This document shows, piece by piece, positions 32,718 to 43,894 of a stretch of 64,000 bases of DNA. The position numbers and the translations under genes were made by a program. Numbering within the stretch: the first letter of the stretch is position 1; the number at the start of each line of letters is the position of its first letter. The DNA is from Flectonema sp. DT1601 (Eukaryota > Euglenozoa > Diplonemea > Diplonemida > Diplonemidae): contig OZ025838.1 in NCBI GenBank assembly GCA_964019425.1, forward strand, positions 262,501 to 326,500, in the 5' to 3' direction. Under the pieces are notes generated by a model, which saw nothing but the letters and a program-made list of their open reading frames with translations, was not told the origin of the DNA and did not search any database.

Positions 32718-35205
32718 GAATAAACAATGTTATCATTGTTTTTTTTATCGTTCGACTTTGTTGACTAATTTCTATTTTCCGTTTTTTTTCTTTAAAAAAT
32801 AAATAAAAAGAATTTAAAATAAAAAAAAAGAATAAACAATGTTATCATTGTTTTTTTATCGATCGACTATGTCGATCACTTTCTATTTTCCGTCCTGGTC
32901 AAGACGCTAAACTGATTGTTTTTTTTCAAAATTAATAAAAAAGAATATAAAAAAAAAAAAAAAAAAGAATAAACAATGTTATCATTGTTTTTTTTTTTAT
33001 CGTTCGACTTTGTCGACTAATTTCTATTTTCCGTTTCTTTTCTTTAAAGAATAAATAAAAAGAATTTAAAATAAAAAAAAAGAATAAACAATGCTATCAT
33101 TGTTTTTTTTATCGATCGACTATGTCGATCACTTTCTATTTTCCGTCCTGGTCAAGACGCTAAACTGATTGTTTTTTTTTTTCAAAATTAATAAAAAAGA
33201 ATATAAAAAAATACAAAAAAAAAGAATAAACAATGTTATCATTGTTTTTTTTTATCGTTCGACTTTGTCGACTAATTTCTATTTTCCGTTTTTTTTCTTT
33301 TAAAAATAAATAAAAAGAATTTAAAATAAAAAAAAAGAATAAACAATGTTATCATTGTTTTTTTATCGATCGACTATGTCGATCACTTTCTATTTTCCGT
33401 CCTGGTCAAGACGCTAAACTGATTGTTTTTTTTTTTTCAAAATAAAAAAAAAATATTAAAAAAAAAAAAATAAAAAAAAAAAAGAATAAACAATGTTATC
33501 ATTGTTTTTCTTTATCGTTCGACTTTGTTGACTAATTTCTATTTTCCGTTTTTTTTTCTTTAAAAAATAAATAAAAAGAATTTAAAAAAAAAAAAAAAAA
33601 AAAAAGAATAAACAATGTTATCATTGTTTTTTTTATCGATCGACTATGTCGATTACTTTCTATTTTCCGTCCTGGTCAAGACGCTAAACTGATTGTTTTT
33701 TTTTCAAAATTAATAAAAAAGAATATAAAAAAATACAAAAAAAAGAATAAACAATGTTATCATTGTTTTCTTTATCGATCGACTATGTCGATTACTTTCT
33801 ATTTTCCGTCCTGGTCAAGACGCTAAACTGATTGTTTTTTTTTCAAAATTAATAAAAAAGAATATAAAAAAATACAAAAAAAAGAATAAACAATGTTATC
33901 ATTGTTTTTTTTATCGATCGACTATGTCGATTACTTTCTATTTTCCGTCCTGGTCAAGACGCTAAACTGATTGTTTTTTTTTCAAAATTAATAAAAAAGA
34001 ATATAAAAAAATACAAAAAAAAGAATAAACAATGTTATCATTGTTTTTTTTATCGATCGACTATGTCGATTACTTTCTATTTTCCGTCCTGGTCAAGACG
34101 CTAAACTGATTGTTTTTTTTTTCAAAATAAAAAAAAAATATTAAAAAAAAAAAAATAAAAAAAAAGAATAAACAATGTTATCATTGTTTTTTTTTATCGT
34201 TCGACTTTGTTGACTAATTTCTATTTTCCGTTTTTTTTCTTTAAAAAATAAAAAAAAAGAATTTAAAAAAAAAAAAAAAAAAAGAATAAACAATGTTATC
34301 ATTGTTTTTTTTATCGATCGACTATGTCGATTACTTTCTATTTTCCGTCCTGGTCAAGACGCTAAACTGATTGTTTTTTTTTCAAAATTAATAAAAAAAA
34401 AGAATATAAAAAAATACAAAAAAAAGAATAAACAATGTTATCATTGTTTTTTTTTATCGTTCGACTTTGTCGACTAATTTCTATTTTCCGTTTTTTTTCT
34501 TTAAAAAATTAATAAAAAGAATTTAAAATAAAAAAAAAAAAGAATAAACAATGTTATCATTGTTTTTTTTATCGATCGACTATGTCGATTACTTTCTATT
34601 TTCCGTCCTGGTCAAGACGCTAAACTGATTGTTTTTTTTTTCAAAATTAATAAAAAAGAATATAAAAAAAATAAAAAAAAAAAAGAATAAACAATGTTAT
34701 CATTGTTTTTTTTTATCGTTCGACTTTGTTGACTAATTTCTATTTTCCATTTTTTTTCTTTTTAAAAATAAATAAAAAGAATTAAAATAAAAAAAAAAAA
34801 AAAAGAATAAACAATGTTATCATTGTTTTTTTTATCGATCGACTATGTCGATTACTTTCTATTTTCCGTCCTGGTCAGGACGCTAAACTGATTGTTTTTT
34901 CTTTAAAAATAAATAAAAAGAATAAAAAAAAAAAAAAAAGGAATAAACAATGTTATCATTGTTTTTTTTTTATCGATCGACTATGTCGATTACTTACTAT
35001 TTTCCGTCCTGGTCAAGACGCTAAACTGATTGTTTTTTCTTTAAAATAATTAAAAAGATTTAAAAAAAAAAAAAAAAAAAAAAAATGAATAAACAATGTT
35101 ATCATTGTTTTTTTTTCTATCGATCAACTATGTCGATTAATTTCTATTTTCCGTCCTGATCGAGACGCTAAACTGATTGTTTCCTTTTTTTAAATAATAA
35201 ATAAG

Positions 35206-35215
<10 letters not shown>
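32297..35215 (+). repeat. M137 minisatellite, long array
   Basis: Roughly two dozen units. Type A (about 137 nt) has TATCGATCGACTATGTCGAT and CCGTCCTGGTCAAGACGC; type B (about 110 nt) has TATCGTTCGACTTTGTCGAC and lacks the second motif. Both share the inverted repeat AACAATG-TTAT-CATTGTT and are joined by A/T runs of varying length. A and B units partly alternate. Confidence 0.9.
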
Positions 35216-35233
<18 letters not shown>

Positions 35234-35237
<4 letters not shown>

Positions 35238-35636
35238 ATCTCCCTGCTATCCCTCATATCCCCACAATAATATTATACCTTTTCATTTTCTCTTTCCTTT
35301 TCTGGTCTTTTTTTTTTTCTTTTTTTCCTTTTTCATACAACGTTTTTTATTTATATATATATATTTTTTTTTTTTTTTTTCATGTTTGATTATTTCCTCT
35401 TCATTTTTTTTTTTCTTTTCTTTTCTTTCTTTTTTTTTTTTTTTCCTCTGCCTCTCTCTTAATTCTGTTCGTTTCTTTGAAACGAAAATTCATTTGAATA
35501 TTATTCCTTGGTCAGCAACCATCATTGTCGCCCTTTGGGCCTGTTAAAAAAAAATAAAATAAAAAGAAAGTTTACATCGGGAATAGGGCAGGAGCCAAAA
35601 GCTCCCAGTCCGTTACTTCCCACTTTATCGAAATTC
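35234..35636 (-). repeat. Repeat R, full-length inverted copy
   Basis: Reverse complement of R from the M137 edge (GAGCATCTCCCTGCTATCC) to CACTTTATCGAAATTC. It is immediately followed by the 5' region of the LINE. Confidence 0.85.
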
Positions 35637-38600
35637 AGCTTTTTGTGGAGCTATCCACTCTGCGGTCTTTTTAGGCCCCTCTATCTCCTTTGCTTTATAA
35701 GACCCAATGTTTCTTCTCATCCAATTGCTTTTCTCAAGTTGCCTCTTCGGCATTCATTTGCCAACCACATTATTTATCAAAATATATATTATAAACAAGT
35801 AGTTACTCCGATTTTTCTGTTTTAGAGCGTAGCTCGTTTTCCTTTAAACAGTATTTACCAAAAAAAAACTCTAGGGTTAGCTGCCCGAAATTAAAAAAAA
35901 AAGGAATAGTTTAAAAAAAAAGATCTTAACTCATCGATATTGTTTCTGAGCCATTCTCTTTTCTATTTTTTTTTTTTTTTTTTATTATTGCTACTTCACA
36001 ACAAAAAAAAAAAGAAACACCGGGCCGGCGGTGTCATAAAGATACTGGCAACCATCTCTCAGCCAACCCAGCCCCCGAGGCTTTGCAAGAGGCTATTTCG
36101 AGATCGGCTCTGGATGGGGATAAAACTTTAGTAGCCAAATGTCCTTTATGTTTTGAGACATACCTCAAAGGTCCAGTTGCGCATTTTAGACGTAACTGTA
36201 AGTTTAGTAAGGAATTTAAGGACTATAAGTCACGTTTTCCCCCATCTACCCACTCCCAAGTTAAAGATTGTTACCACTTACCTTGTCCAGATTGTGGTAA
36301 GCTTTTCAAAAGTATCGCTACGAGAGCGAAACACTGTGTTAACGGTACATGTAAAGGTACACCTCTGTCTCCCCTCACAGGGAATAATTCAGACCTGGAA
36401 CCTCCCTTTGTAGGAGAATCTGTAGATTTTAAAACTTCACAAACAGCTTTCGTTCCTTATAACTCTACAACACCCACTTTTACCCCGTTACACCCGTCTC
36501 GTCTCAAATTCCGATCTTTTGGAACTGAATGGAAGGACATCGACGTTTCTGCTGCAGAAAAACTTCAAACTTTCTCCGTCGAAACAGAAAACTCTTCAAA
36601 ACCTGCCGACCAACTTGATAAACTACTCAAAACGGTTTATCAAATATGTAGCGGTTTCTTTGAAGAAACAAAGCGGAATTTACCCCGCAAACAGAAATCA
36701 AGGGAAGAGGTCATCCTCGACCAAGAAAAACTTGAATGTCGTCTGGAAATGAAACAGCTAAGACAGGAGCTCCGCAAATCTGGGCCTTCTATAGAGAACG
36801 CTGTCAAATGGAAAGAGGCAAGAACGAGAATGAAAAGGATTTTCCGAATGTATCGGAATTTAGAAAAGAAAAATTTATTCAAAAAATTACAAGATAAATT
36901 TCGTCAAAATCCGTTTACTGCCATAAAAGAAGAACTCCAAAAAGAAGATCCTCAACCCCCCTCCCTTGATATTCCAGAGGAAAAAATAATTGAACATTTT
37001 AAAAGCAATTATTGTGACAATGAAAAAAAAAAAACTGATTTCACCCATCCCTCTTTTTTACCTAAGTCTGACTACAAGACAATGGATGATATCCAGTTCC
37101 CGAGCTTCGAACAGTTTGGTATTCTCTTATCAAAGAAAAAAAACAAATGTGCCCCTGGTCCCAATTGCATACCTTATGTTGTATGGAAAAAGGTCCCAAC
37201 TTTTATGGAAGCACTTTACAAGGTATTAAAGAGAATTTTCGAACTCAAGGCCTATCCGGATAGTTGGGGCTTAGCATTTGTAACAATGCTCCCAAAGCCC
37301 AACTCCGATGGGAAAGACATCTCGAAAACGAGACCGATAGCTGTGGGCAACTGCGACGGGAAAATTTTTAATACGGTTATTCAGGAAGCCGTCGCAAACC
37401 ACACTCTTTCTAAATTTAATTTTCAAAAAGGCTTTAGGAAAGGTGTCTCTGGATGTATCGAACATGCCACGATCACCTCAGAGATTTTTAAAGAAGTGAA
37501 AGCTCTCCGGAAAAACCTAACAATTGTCTGGGTGGATTTGGCAGATGCTTTCGGCTCAGTCAAACATCAATTAATTTTCTTTGCTTTAAAATATTTCGGA
37601 ATTCACGAAAGAATAATCGGTTTCTATAAAAGGTATTATTCCTCCATGCGCGTCCAAATCAGAGTTGGAGAAGGCCTGACGCCCACTATCCCTTTTGAAG
37701 TTGGTGTCTTTCAAGGCTGCGTTTCCTCCCCAACCCTTTTTAATTTGGTATTCCAACTACTGCTCTTTTCCTTAGCAGTTCATCAACAGGAAGCCTACGA
37801 GTTTAACAATAAATCCCTCCAACTATTAGTTGCAGCTTTTGCTGATGATTTACAACTTACCACGTCATCAAAGGCGGGGGCAAAATTGCTAATCAAGTCG
37901 CTCGAACAGTTTCTTTCCTGGTCTCGTGGTATGAAAGCGAAACCCCAGAAATGCATTGCCCACAGCTTTGTACAAGGGAAACCAGCTAACCCGGACCTGA
38001 AGATTAACAATGTTCCGATTACGAATCTCCAGGAAGCTGGAGAGTTCAAATACCTCGGGCGTTGGTTTGAGCCGAACGCCAAAGAACAGAAACTGCGAGA
38101 GCGCCTGACCACTTTTACCAGGAATTTTTTAAAAAAAGTCGACGCCATGCCACTATATGGGTCTCAGAAGGCTTGGTCTGTCCAACACTTGTTATTGTCA
38201 AGGTTAACATGGAGTTTAATGATCCATGACTTATCTCTCCCTTTTGCCAAAAAATTGGACAAAATTATTAAACCTTTTTTGAAGAAATGGTGGGGATTTG
38301 TCCGCTCTGCGAACACAGTCATCCTTTTTACCGGTTCAAAGAACACTGTTGGTCTCAGACACAAAAGAGTTGAGACGCTATATAAACAAGCGCAATCAAT
38401 TAAACTAGACATCCTCAGATCCTCACAGGACTCTGACATGCACGGTGTCTACAATGTTATTATGGAGAAATCGTCCAATTGGTCGAAAAAGTTTTCAGCT
38501 TCTGCTGAGTGGGAGCGCCTTATTAAGTTTTTTTCTTACCGTTCTCTTGCGAAGCAATCAGCTGGTCTTGGTCACCGATTGCGCGATCTACGTACTACTC

Positions 38601-39700
38601 GCCCCGATCTCCTTAAGCGTTTTGAAGTGGAAGCCACAGATGAACTACTGAACTCTTTGAATAAATTACAAGTCCAAGGTCAGTGGAAGGAGTGGTCTAA
38701 ATGTATGATAAACGACTTCACCTGGAATAAGGTACTTAGGGAGGGAAATCCTGCCTATATCTCATTTCAACTGAAAGCGGTTACAAACACCCTCCCCTCA
38801 CAAGATAATTTAAAGAGGTGGAACATCACCAATGTGGACCAAAATTGTGTTTTGTGTGGCAAAGTGAATCCTACCCTCAGGCATGTCTTAACAGGCTGTC
38901 CTGTCTCTTTAACACAAGGGAGGTTCACGTGGCGTCACGACAGCGTTCTAAAACGCATTGTTATCTTCTTGGAAGAGTTGATAATAAAAGCCAACAAAAG
39001 AAAAGAAAACCTCCCGCCTCCCTCTCAAACTTTTTTAAAAACAGGGGAAAATAAACCCCTAGAAAGAATTTCTAAAGAGACAGGCGAACTCTCACTAGCG
39101 AATGATTGGGTCATCCTCGACGATGTCGGTGATAACCGCCTAATTGTTCCTCTTGAAGTGTGCCATGTCTCGTCCTCTCTAAGACCAGACATTTTTATTT
39201 ATTCTTTTTTTGCGAAAAGAGCACTGATTCTGGAGCTGACGTGTCCAAATGAAGATCGTTTCGAAACCTCTCATGTCTTAAAGGAAAAGAAATACCTAAA
39301 GCTAAGAGACTCGATCATCGCTAATGGCTTCGACTGTAACATTTTTACTATTGAAGTTGGCGTACGAGGAAACATCTGCATGGACCAGCTGAACATCTGG
39401 ACACGTCACATCGGTTCACCTTTAGCACCAACAAAAGCTTTATTTTGTGAATGCACCAGAATCGCCAGACAGTGCTCATATGTTCTGTTCCAGACGAGGA
39501 ACCTCCCCACGTGGCATTCAAGACCACTAATGCGCAGCATTAAAGAAGAACCTGCCACCGCAAGTTTTATAAAAGATGGTAAAGAAATCTTCCCTGTGGA
39601 AGAAGTCAAAATCCACAAAGTAACAAAACTGAACTAGAGATACCCCTTCCAGGCTCGCGTTGCTCGCACACAACTTTTTTTTTTTAAAGCTTTCTGAACA
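35637..39700 (+). mobile_element. R2-like LINE with restriction-like endonuclease
   Basis: Non-LTR retrotransposon: about 0.3-0.45 kb of 5' leader, one long reading frame, and a short 3' region. Ends are estimated: the left limit is set by repeat R and the right limit by loss of coding sequence. I see no poly(A) tail or certain target-site duplication. The frame is uninterrupted, so the copy looks whole and probably young. Confidence 0.8.
36083..39637 (+). CDS. LINE ORF: zinc fingers, reverse transcriptase, endonuclease
   Basis: A 1184-aa frame counted from a TTG; the frame is open back to 35930 with no in-frame ATG, and the first internal Met lies past residue 200, beyond the zinc fingers. 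Domains in order: zinc finger 1 (C20, C23, H34, C39) and zinc finger 2 (C68, C71, H84, C90); reverse transcriptase at about 330-690 with VWVDLADAFGSV near 482, QGCVSSPTLFN, and the catalytic AFADD near 585-589; zinc knuckle CVLCGKVNPTLRHVLTGC near 921-938; restriction-like endonuclease with RPD near 1033 and ELT near 1051, then a Lys-rich stretch. This order is that of the R2 group, whose members nick a chosen genomic site and prime reverse transcription there. No RNase H or apurinic endonuclease domain is seen. All catalytic signatures are intact. Confidence 0.92.
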   Translation: MQEAISRSALDGDKTLVAKCPLCFETYLKGPVAHFRRNCKFSKEFKDYKSRFPPSTHSQVKDCYHLPCPDCGKLFKSIATRAKHCVNGTCKGTPLSPLTGNNSDLEPPFVGESVDFKTSQTAFVPYNSTTPTFTPLHPSRLKFRSFGTEWKDIDVSAAEKLQTFSVETENSSKPADQLDKLLKTVYQICSGFFEETKRNLPRKQKSREEVILDQEKLECRLEMKQLRQELRKSGPSIENAVKWKEARTRMKRIFRMYRNLEKKNLFKKLQDKFRQNPFTAIKEELQKEDPQPPSLDIPEEKIIEHFKSNYCDNEKKKTDFTHPSFLPKSDYKTMDDIQFPSFEQFGILLSKKKNKCAPGPNCIPYVVWKKVPTFMEALYKVLKRIFELKAYPDSWGLAFVTMLPKPNSDGKDISKTRPIAVGNCDGKIFNTVIQEAVANHTLSKFNFQKGFRKGVSGCIEHATITSEIFKEVKALRKNLTIVWVDLADAFGSVKHQLIFFALKYFGIHERIIGFYKRYYSSMRVQIRVGEGLTPTIPFEVGVFQGCVSSPTLFNLVFQLLLFSLAVHQQEAYEFNNKSLQLLVAAFADDLQLTTSSKAGAKLLIKSLEQFLSWSRGMKAKPQKCIAHSFVQGKPANPDLKINNVPITNLQEAGEFKYLGRWFEPNAKEQKLRERLTTFTRNFLKKVDAMPLYGSQKAWSVQHLLLSRLTWSLMIHDLSLPFAKKLDKIIKPFLKKWWGFVRSANTVILFTGSKNTVGLRHKRVETLYKQAQSIKLDILRSSQDSDMHGVYNVIMEKSSNWSKKFSASAEWERLIKFFSYRSLAKQSAGLGHRLRDLRTTRPDLLKRFEVEATDELLNSLNKLQVQGQWKEWSKCMINDFTWNKVLREGNPAYISFQLKAVTNTLPSQDNLKRWNITNVDQNCVLCGKVNPTLRHVLTGCPVSLTQGRFTWRHDSVLKRIVIFLEELIIKANKRKENLPPPSQTFLKTGENKPLERISKETGELSLANDWVILDDVGDNRLIVPLEVCHVSSSLRPDIFIYSFFAKRALILELTCPNEDRFETSHVLKEKKYLKLRDSIIANGFDCNIFTIEVGVRGNICMDQLNIWTRHIGSPLAPTKALFCECTRIARQCSYVLFQTRNLPTWHSRPLMRSIKEEPATASFIKDGKEIFPVEEVKIHKVTKLN

Positions 39701-39861
39701 AACATTATTTTTACAACCAAGTCACGTCTGTTTTTATTCCCTGGCTAGGTACCCATCCAGGGTACAAATTTGAACTTAACTTTAAGTCCAATTTTGTACC
39801 CTTTTCCTTGCTACTTTCTTCTTACTAATTTTTCTGGTTGAAAAACACAAAAAATGTGCCT

Positions 39862-39930
39862 GGGAATTGAACCCTTGCCACGGCTACCGAAGAGATTTAA
39901 GAGATTTAAGGTATCCACTCGGCTGTGCAG
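39862..39930 (-). tRNA. tRNA-like sequence, probably SINE or relic
   Basis: On the minus strand an A-box-like CAGCCGAGTGGATA is followed by a B box, GGGTTCAATTCCC, spaced as in a tRNA with a long variable arm (Leu/Ser type). The acceptor stem does not pair and a 9-10 nt direct repeat disturbs the anticodon arm, so it is not a working tRNA gene. It lies about 225 nt past the LINE stop codon. Confidence 0.4.
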
Positions 39931-40099
39931 CCCTGGGATTTTTTTTTTTTTATTTATTTATTTATTTGTGTGTTCTTAGCCTCTTTATGGAAATCCTTCC
40001 ATTTTCCCTTCCCTCTAGTCTTAACGTACCAGGTGCCTACCCTGGACGCCCTTCGGGCGCGGGATTTGAACTAATTGCGTGTACGGGCGCGATGGGTTA

Positions 40100-40172
40100 T
40101 TGCAGTGGCAGGGGGTCAAACCAGCGATCACCCAGCCCCAGGGCGAGGGTTATACCACTACCCCTGGGATAT
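40100..40172 (-). tRNA. Second tRNA-like sequence
   Basis: On the minus strand: GGGGTAGTGGTATAACCC (D arm and A box), a CTCGCC...GGGTGA anticodon-like stem with a G-rich loop, and GGTTTGACCCCC as B box. It resembles tRNA-Pro but without a proper acceptor stem. With the previous entry it suggests tRNA-derived short elements. Confidence 0.4.
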
Positions 40173-40221
40173 CGCAACTTTTTATTATTATTACTTTTCT
40201 GCAATTTTTATTTATAAATAA

Positions 40222-40490
40222 GTTTTCGAAAAGGTGGGAAGTAACGGACTGGGAGCTTTTGGCTCCTGCCCTATTCCCGATGTAAACTTTCTTTTTTTTT
40301 TTTTTTTTTTTTTTTTTAACAGGCCCAAAGGGCGACAATGAAAGATGCTGACCAAGGAATAATATTCAAATGAATTTCTGTTTCAAAGAAACGAACAGGA
40401 TTAAGGGAGAGGCAGAAAAAAAAAAAAAAATAATATGAAGAGGAAATAATCAAACATGAAAAAAAAAAATAAAAATAAATAAACGTTATA
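40222..40490 (+). repeat. Repeat R, diverged truncated copy
   Basis: GGTGGGAAGTAACGGACTGG to AACGTTATAT. The left half is complete, the right half missing, with more substitutions than other copies. Confidence 0.75.
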
Positions 40491-41583
40491 TATAAGCAAT
40501 TTCTTTTTTTTTTCGATCAATTTTTTATTTATTTATTACTTTTCTGTCCCAACAGGACGACAAATGAAAAATGTCCTCCCTTAGCTGAAAATGCACACTG
40601 CACCCTGTTTTATCAAGTCCTTTGTTTTTGTTTTTCTGAAAGATATCTGTAGTTGTTGTTATATTAATATGCTAGCACGAAAACGACAGCTAGGTTTATG
40701 ATGATTGGATATGTGGCTTAGGTTATCTGTTTGTTACATTTGGAAGTATTTTACAACAGGTTTATCGAACCTGTATCTGCAATGTGTGCGACCCTGGGAT
40801 GGGAATATAGGAATTTAGTTATATTAATAAGGTTATCGTTCATTATTTCCAATAAAATAGAAATGTGGGAAGAACTATGGGATGGCGGAACGCAAGCCCC
40901 CCCCCCCAACCCCCCCCCCCAAGGGGGGGGAGCCACTAATAAAGGCCAACCTCCTGAAAAAGAATCAAGAAAAAACAAAAATGCCCTCACCCAGGGTCGA
41001 ACTGGACGGTTTACAGCCATCTTGGGTTTTGTAAAGAATGGTTAGTTCTGAAACTATTTGTGTAGGAAAGACCCTTTACCAAAAAAGAAATGAAATCAAA
41101 GATTGCTTTTTCACAGCTTGGCACCTAAAATCCAAAACTCATTAAGAAGGAAAAAATTATTTCAAAAAGAAAATTCTTGCTAACTAAATTGGCAGCCATA
41201 CACCTAAATTTCAAAACCATACCACTTACTAACAAAATTTCTTTCTCATCACTTTTTATATTTTAAGAAAATGGTTAACAGGGATTTATGAAGACTTTTG
41301 GATAGATCAACTATGTGTTCCCATCCTTTTTAGGAGATCTGTAGAAAAAAATAAATCTTTCAGAAAATATTATAAAGGGAAGATTTCTTCTGAAGAATTC
41401 TTTTTTAACTACCTACTAAATTGGCAACCATACACTTAAATTTCAAAACCATACTAAAAAAGAATTTTCATCACATTTTATACTTTAAGAAAATGGTTAC
41501 CCATCTTTTTTAGACCTGCTCGGGCACAAAAATCCAGCATTTTTCCTTAGGCAAAAATAAATCTTACTTACTTCCTACTGAAG
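40491..41583. other. No gene seen; C/G homopolymer patch
   Basis: AT-rich DNA with a run of nine C, then eleven C and eight G near 40897-40930. From 41060 there are imperfectly repeated segments (CAGCTTGGCACC, TTGGCAACCATACAC) that look like older members of the repeat at 43.2 kb. Confidence 0.5.
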
Positions 41584-43126
41584 AAAATTGGCAGCTTAAA
41601 TTTGTTTTCAGGAAAAAAGTAAGCAGCTAAAATTTGCTTGCGGGAAGAAAATAAGCAGCTAAAATTTGCTTGCGGGAAGAAAATAAGCAGCTAAAATTTG
41701 CTTGCGGGAAGAAAATAAGCAGCTAAAATTTGCTTGCGGGAAGAAAATAAGCAGCCAGAATTTGCTTGCGGGAAGAAAATAAGCAGCTAAAATTTGCTTG
41801 CGGGAAGAAAATAAGCAGCTAAAATTTGCTTGCGGGAAGAAAATAAGCAGCTAAGATCTGCTTGCGGGAAGAGAATCAGCAGCCAAAATTTGCTTGCGGG
41901 AAGAAAATAAGCAGCTAAAATTTGCTTGCGGGAAGAGAATAAGCAGCTAAGATCTGCTTGCGGGAAGAGAATAAGCAGCTAAAATTTGCTTGCGGGAAGA
42001 AAATAAGCAGCTAAGATCTGCTTGCGGGAAGAGAATCAGCAGCCAAAATTTGCTTGCGGGAAGAGAATAAGCAGCTAAGATCTGCTTGCGGGAAGAGAAT
42101 AAGCAGCTAAAATTTGCTTGCGGGAAGAGAATAAGCAGCCAAAATTTGCTTGCGGGAAGAAAATAAGCAGCTAAAATTTGCTTGCAGGAAGAAAATTAGC
42201 AGCTAAAATTTGCTTGCGGGAAGAAAATAAGCAGCTAAAATTTGCTTGCGGGAAGAGAATCAGCAGCTAAAATTTGCTTGCGGGAAGAAAATTAGCAGCT
42301 AAGATATGCTTGCGGGAAGAGAATCAGCAGCTAAAATTTGCTTGCGGGAAGAGAATCAGCAGCCAAAATTTGCTTGCAGGAAGAAAATAAGCAGCTAAAA
42401 TTTGCTTGCGGGAAGAAAATAAGCAGCTAAGATCTGCTTGCGGGAAGAGAATAAGCAGCTAAAATTTGCTTGCGGGAAGAGAATCAGCAGCTAAAATTTG
42501 CTTGCAGGAAGAAAATTAGCAGCTAAAATTTGCTTGCGGGAAGAAAATAAGCAGCTAAGATTTGCTTGCGGGAAGAGAATCAGCAGCTAAAATTTGCTTG
42601 CGGGAAGAAAATTAGCAGCCAAAACTTGCTCAGGGGTGCTACATAAGCAGCTAAGATCTGCTATAAAAATTTGCTTGCGGGAAGAAAATAAGCAGCTAAA
42701 ATTTGCTTGCGGGAAGAGAATCAGCAGCTAAAATTTGCTTGCGGGAAGAAAATTAGCAGCTAAGATCTGCTTGCGGGAAGAGAATCAGCAGCTAAAATTT
42801 GCTTGCGGGAAGAGAATCAGCAGCCAAAATTTGCTTGCAGGAAGAAAATAAGCAGCTAAAATTTGCTTGCGGGAAGAAAATAAGCAGCTAAGATCTGCTT
42901 GCGGGAAGAGAATAAGCAGCTAAAATTTGCTTGCGGGAAGAGAATCAGCAGCTAAAATTTGCTTGCAGGAAGAAAATTAGCAGCTAAAATTTGCTTGCGG
43001 GAAGAAAATAAGCAGCTAAGATTTGCTTGCGGGAAGAGAATCAGCAGCTAAAATTTGCTTGCGGGAAGAAAATTAGCAGCCAAAACTTGCTCAGGGGTGC
43101 TACATAAGCAGCTAAGATCTGCTATA
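41584..43126 (+). repeat. 32-bp minisatellite with higher-order repeat
   Basis: About 48 units of 32 nt: GCTTGCGGGAAGAAAATAAG plus CAGCTAAAATTT. Variants AAGATCTGCTT, GAGAATCAG and GCCAAAAT recur in a fixed order; a marker with GCTCAGGGGTGCTACATAAG at 42611 and 43072 shows a 461-bp higher-order unit. There is no spacer diversity between units. Confidence 0.92.
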
Positions 43127-43189
43127 CTGATTGCAGAAAGGTGGCAAAAATGAAAGGAATTATTTATTAAAACCCAAATTGTCTAAACC

Positions 43190-43510
43190 ATAACAAAAAG
43201 ACAGCTTGGCACCAAAACTCTAAAACCTATTCTCCTCAGGGATTTGTGAAGCCTTTTCGAGATCGATAGGCCAAGGGATAACCATAAAAAAAGTGTAACC
43301 ATGATTTCTTGGAGGTGAGTGGCACAAAAAGCAGTAAAAAAAAAAAAAAAAAAAACCCATGACAAAGGCAAATAACTGCAAAAGCAGCAATTCTCTTTCC
43401 GCAAACGCCCCCCCGTGGGTCATCAGGTCATTTGGTAGTGCCAACCTGCAACAGGTTAACATGCAACACTCTACCTTTCTTCCCGTAATGCATGACACCA
43501 TTCAACACTT
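43190..43510 (+). repeat. Direct repeat, 310 nt, copy 1
   Basis: Pairs with 43895-44225 at roughly 80% identity: GATTTGTGAAGCCTTTTCG, GGAGGTGAGTGGCACAAAAA, GACAAAGGCAAATAAC. Confidence 0.75.
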
Positions 43511-43890
43511 ACGTAGCACTTAGTACCAGGCCTGCTTGCGGGAAGAAACAGAAGCCCCATTCTCAGTACGGAAGTAGCTAGGCCTGGCGCTTACATAGCA
43601 CTTCTGGGCGACCTAATATTATCCCTGTAATGCGTGACACTATTACGTAGCACTTAGCACCAGGCCTGCTAGCAGGAAGAAACAGAAGCCTCATTCCCAG
43701 CACGGAAGTAGCTAGGCCTGGCCAGCTTACATAGCACTTCTGAGCAACCTAATATTATCCCTGTAATGCGTGACACTATTAATGCGTGACACTATTACGT
43801 AGCACTTAGCACCAGGCCTGCTAGCAGGAAGAAACAGAAGCCCCATTCCCAGTACGGAAGTAGCTAGGCCTGGCCAGCTTACAGTGCTGC
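43511..43890 (+). repeat. Tandem repeat, about 134-152 nt, three copies
   Basis: Units start at ACGTAGCACTTAG (43511, 43645, 43797) and contain ACGGAAGTAGCTAGGCCTGG. Copies two and three differ by an internal duplication of AATGCGTGACACTATT. Confidence 0.85.
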
Positions 43891-43894
43891 GTAA

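Noticed and set aside
40731-41045. 104-aa frame with proline run
   Set aside because: Built on the C homopolymers; no family resemblance.
41584-43126. CRISPR-like array with 32-bp repeats
   Set aside because: There are no unique spacers between units, the DNA is eukaryotic, and no cas genes are present; it is a minisatellite.
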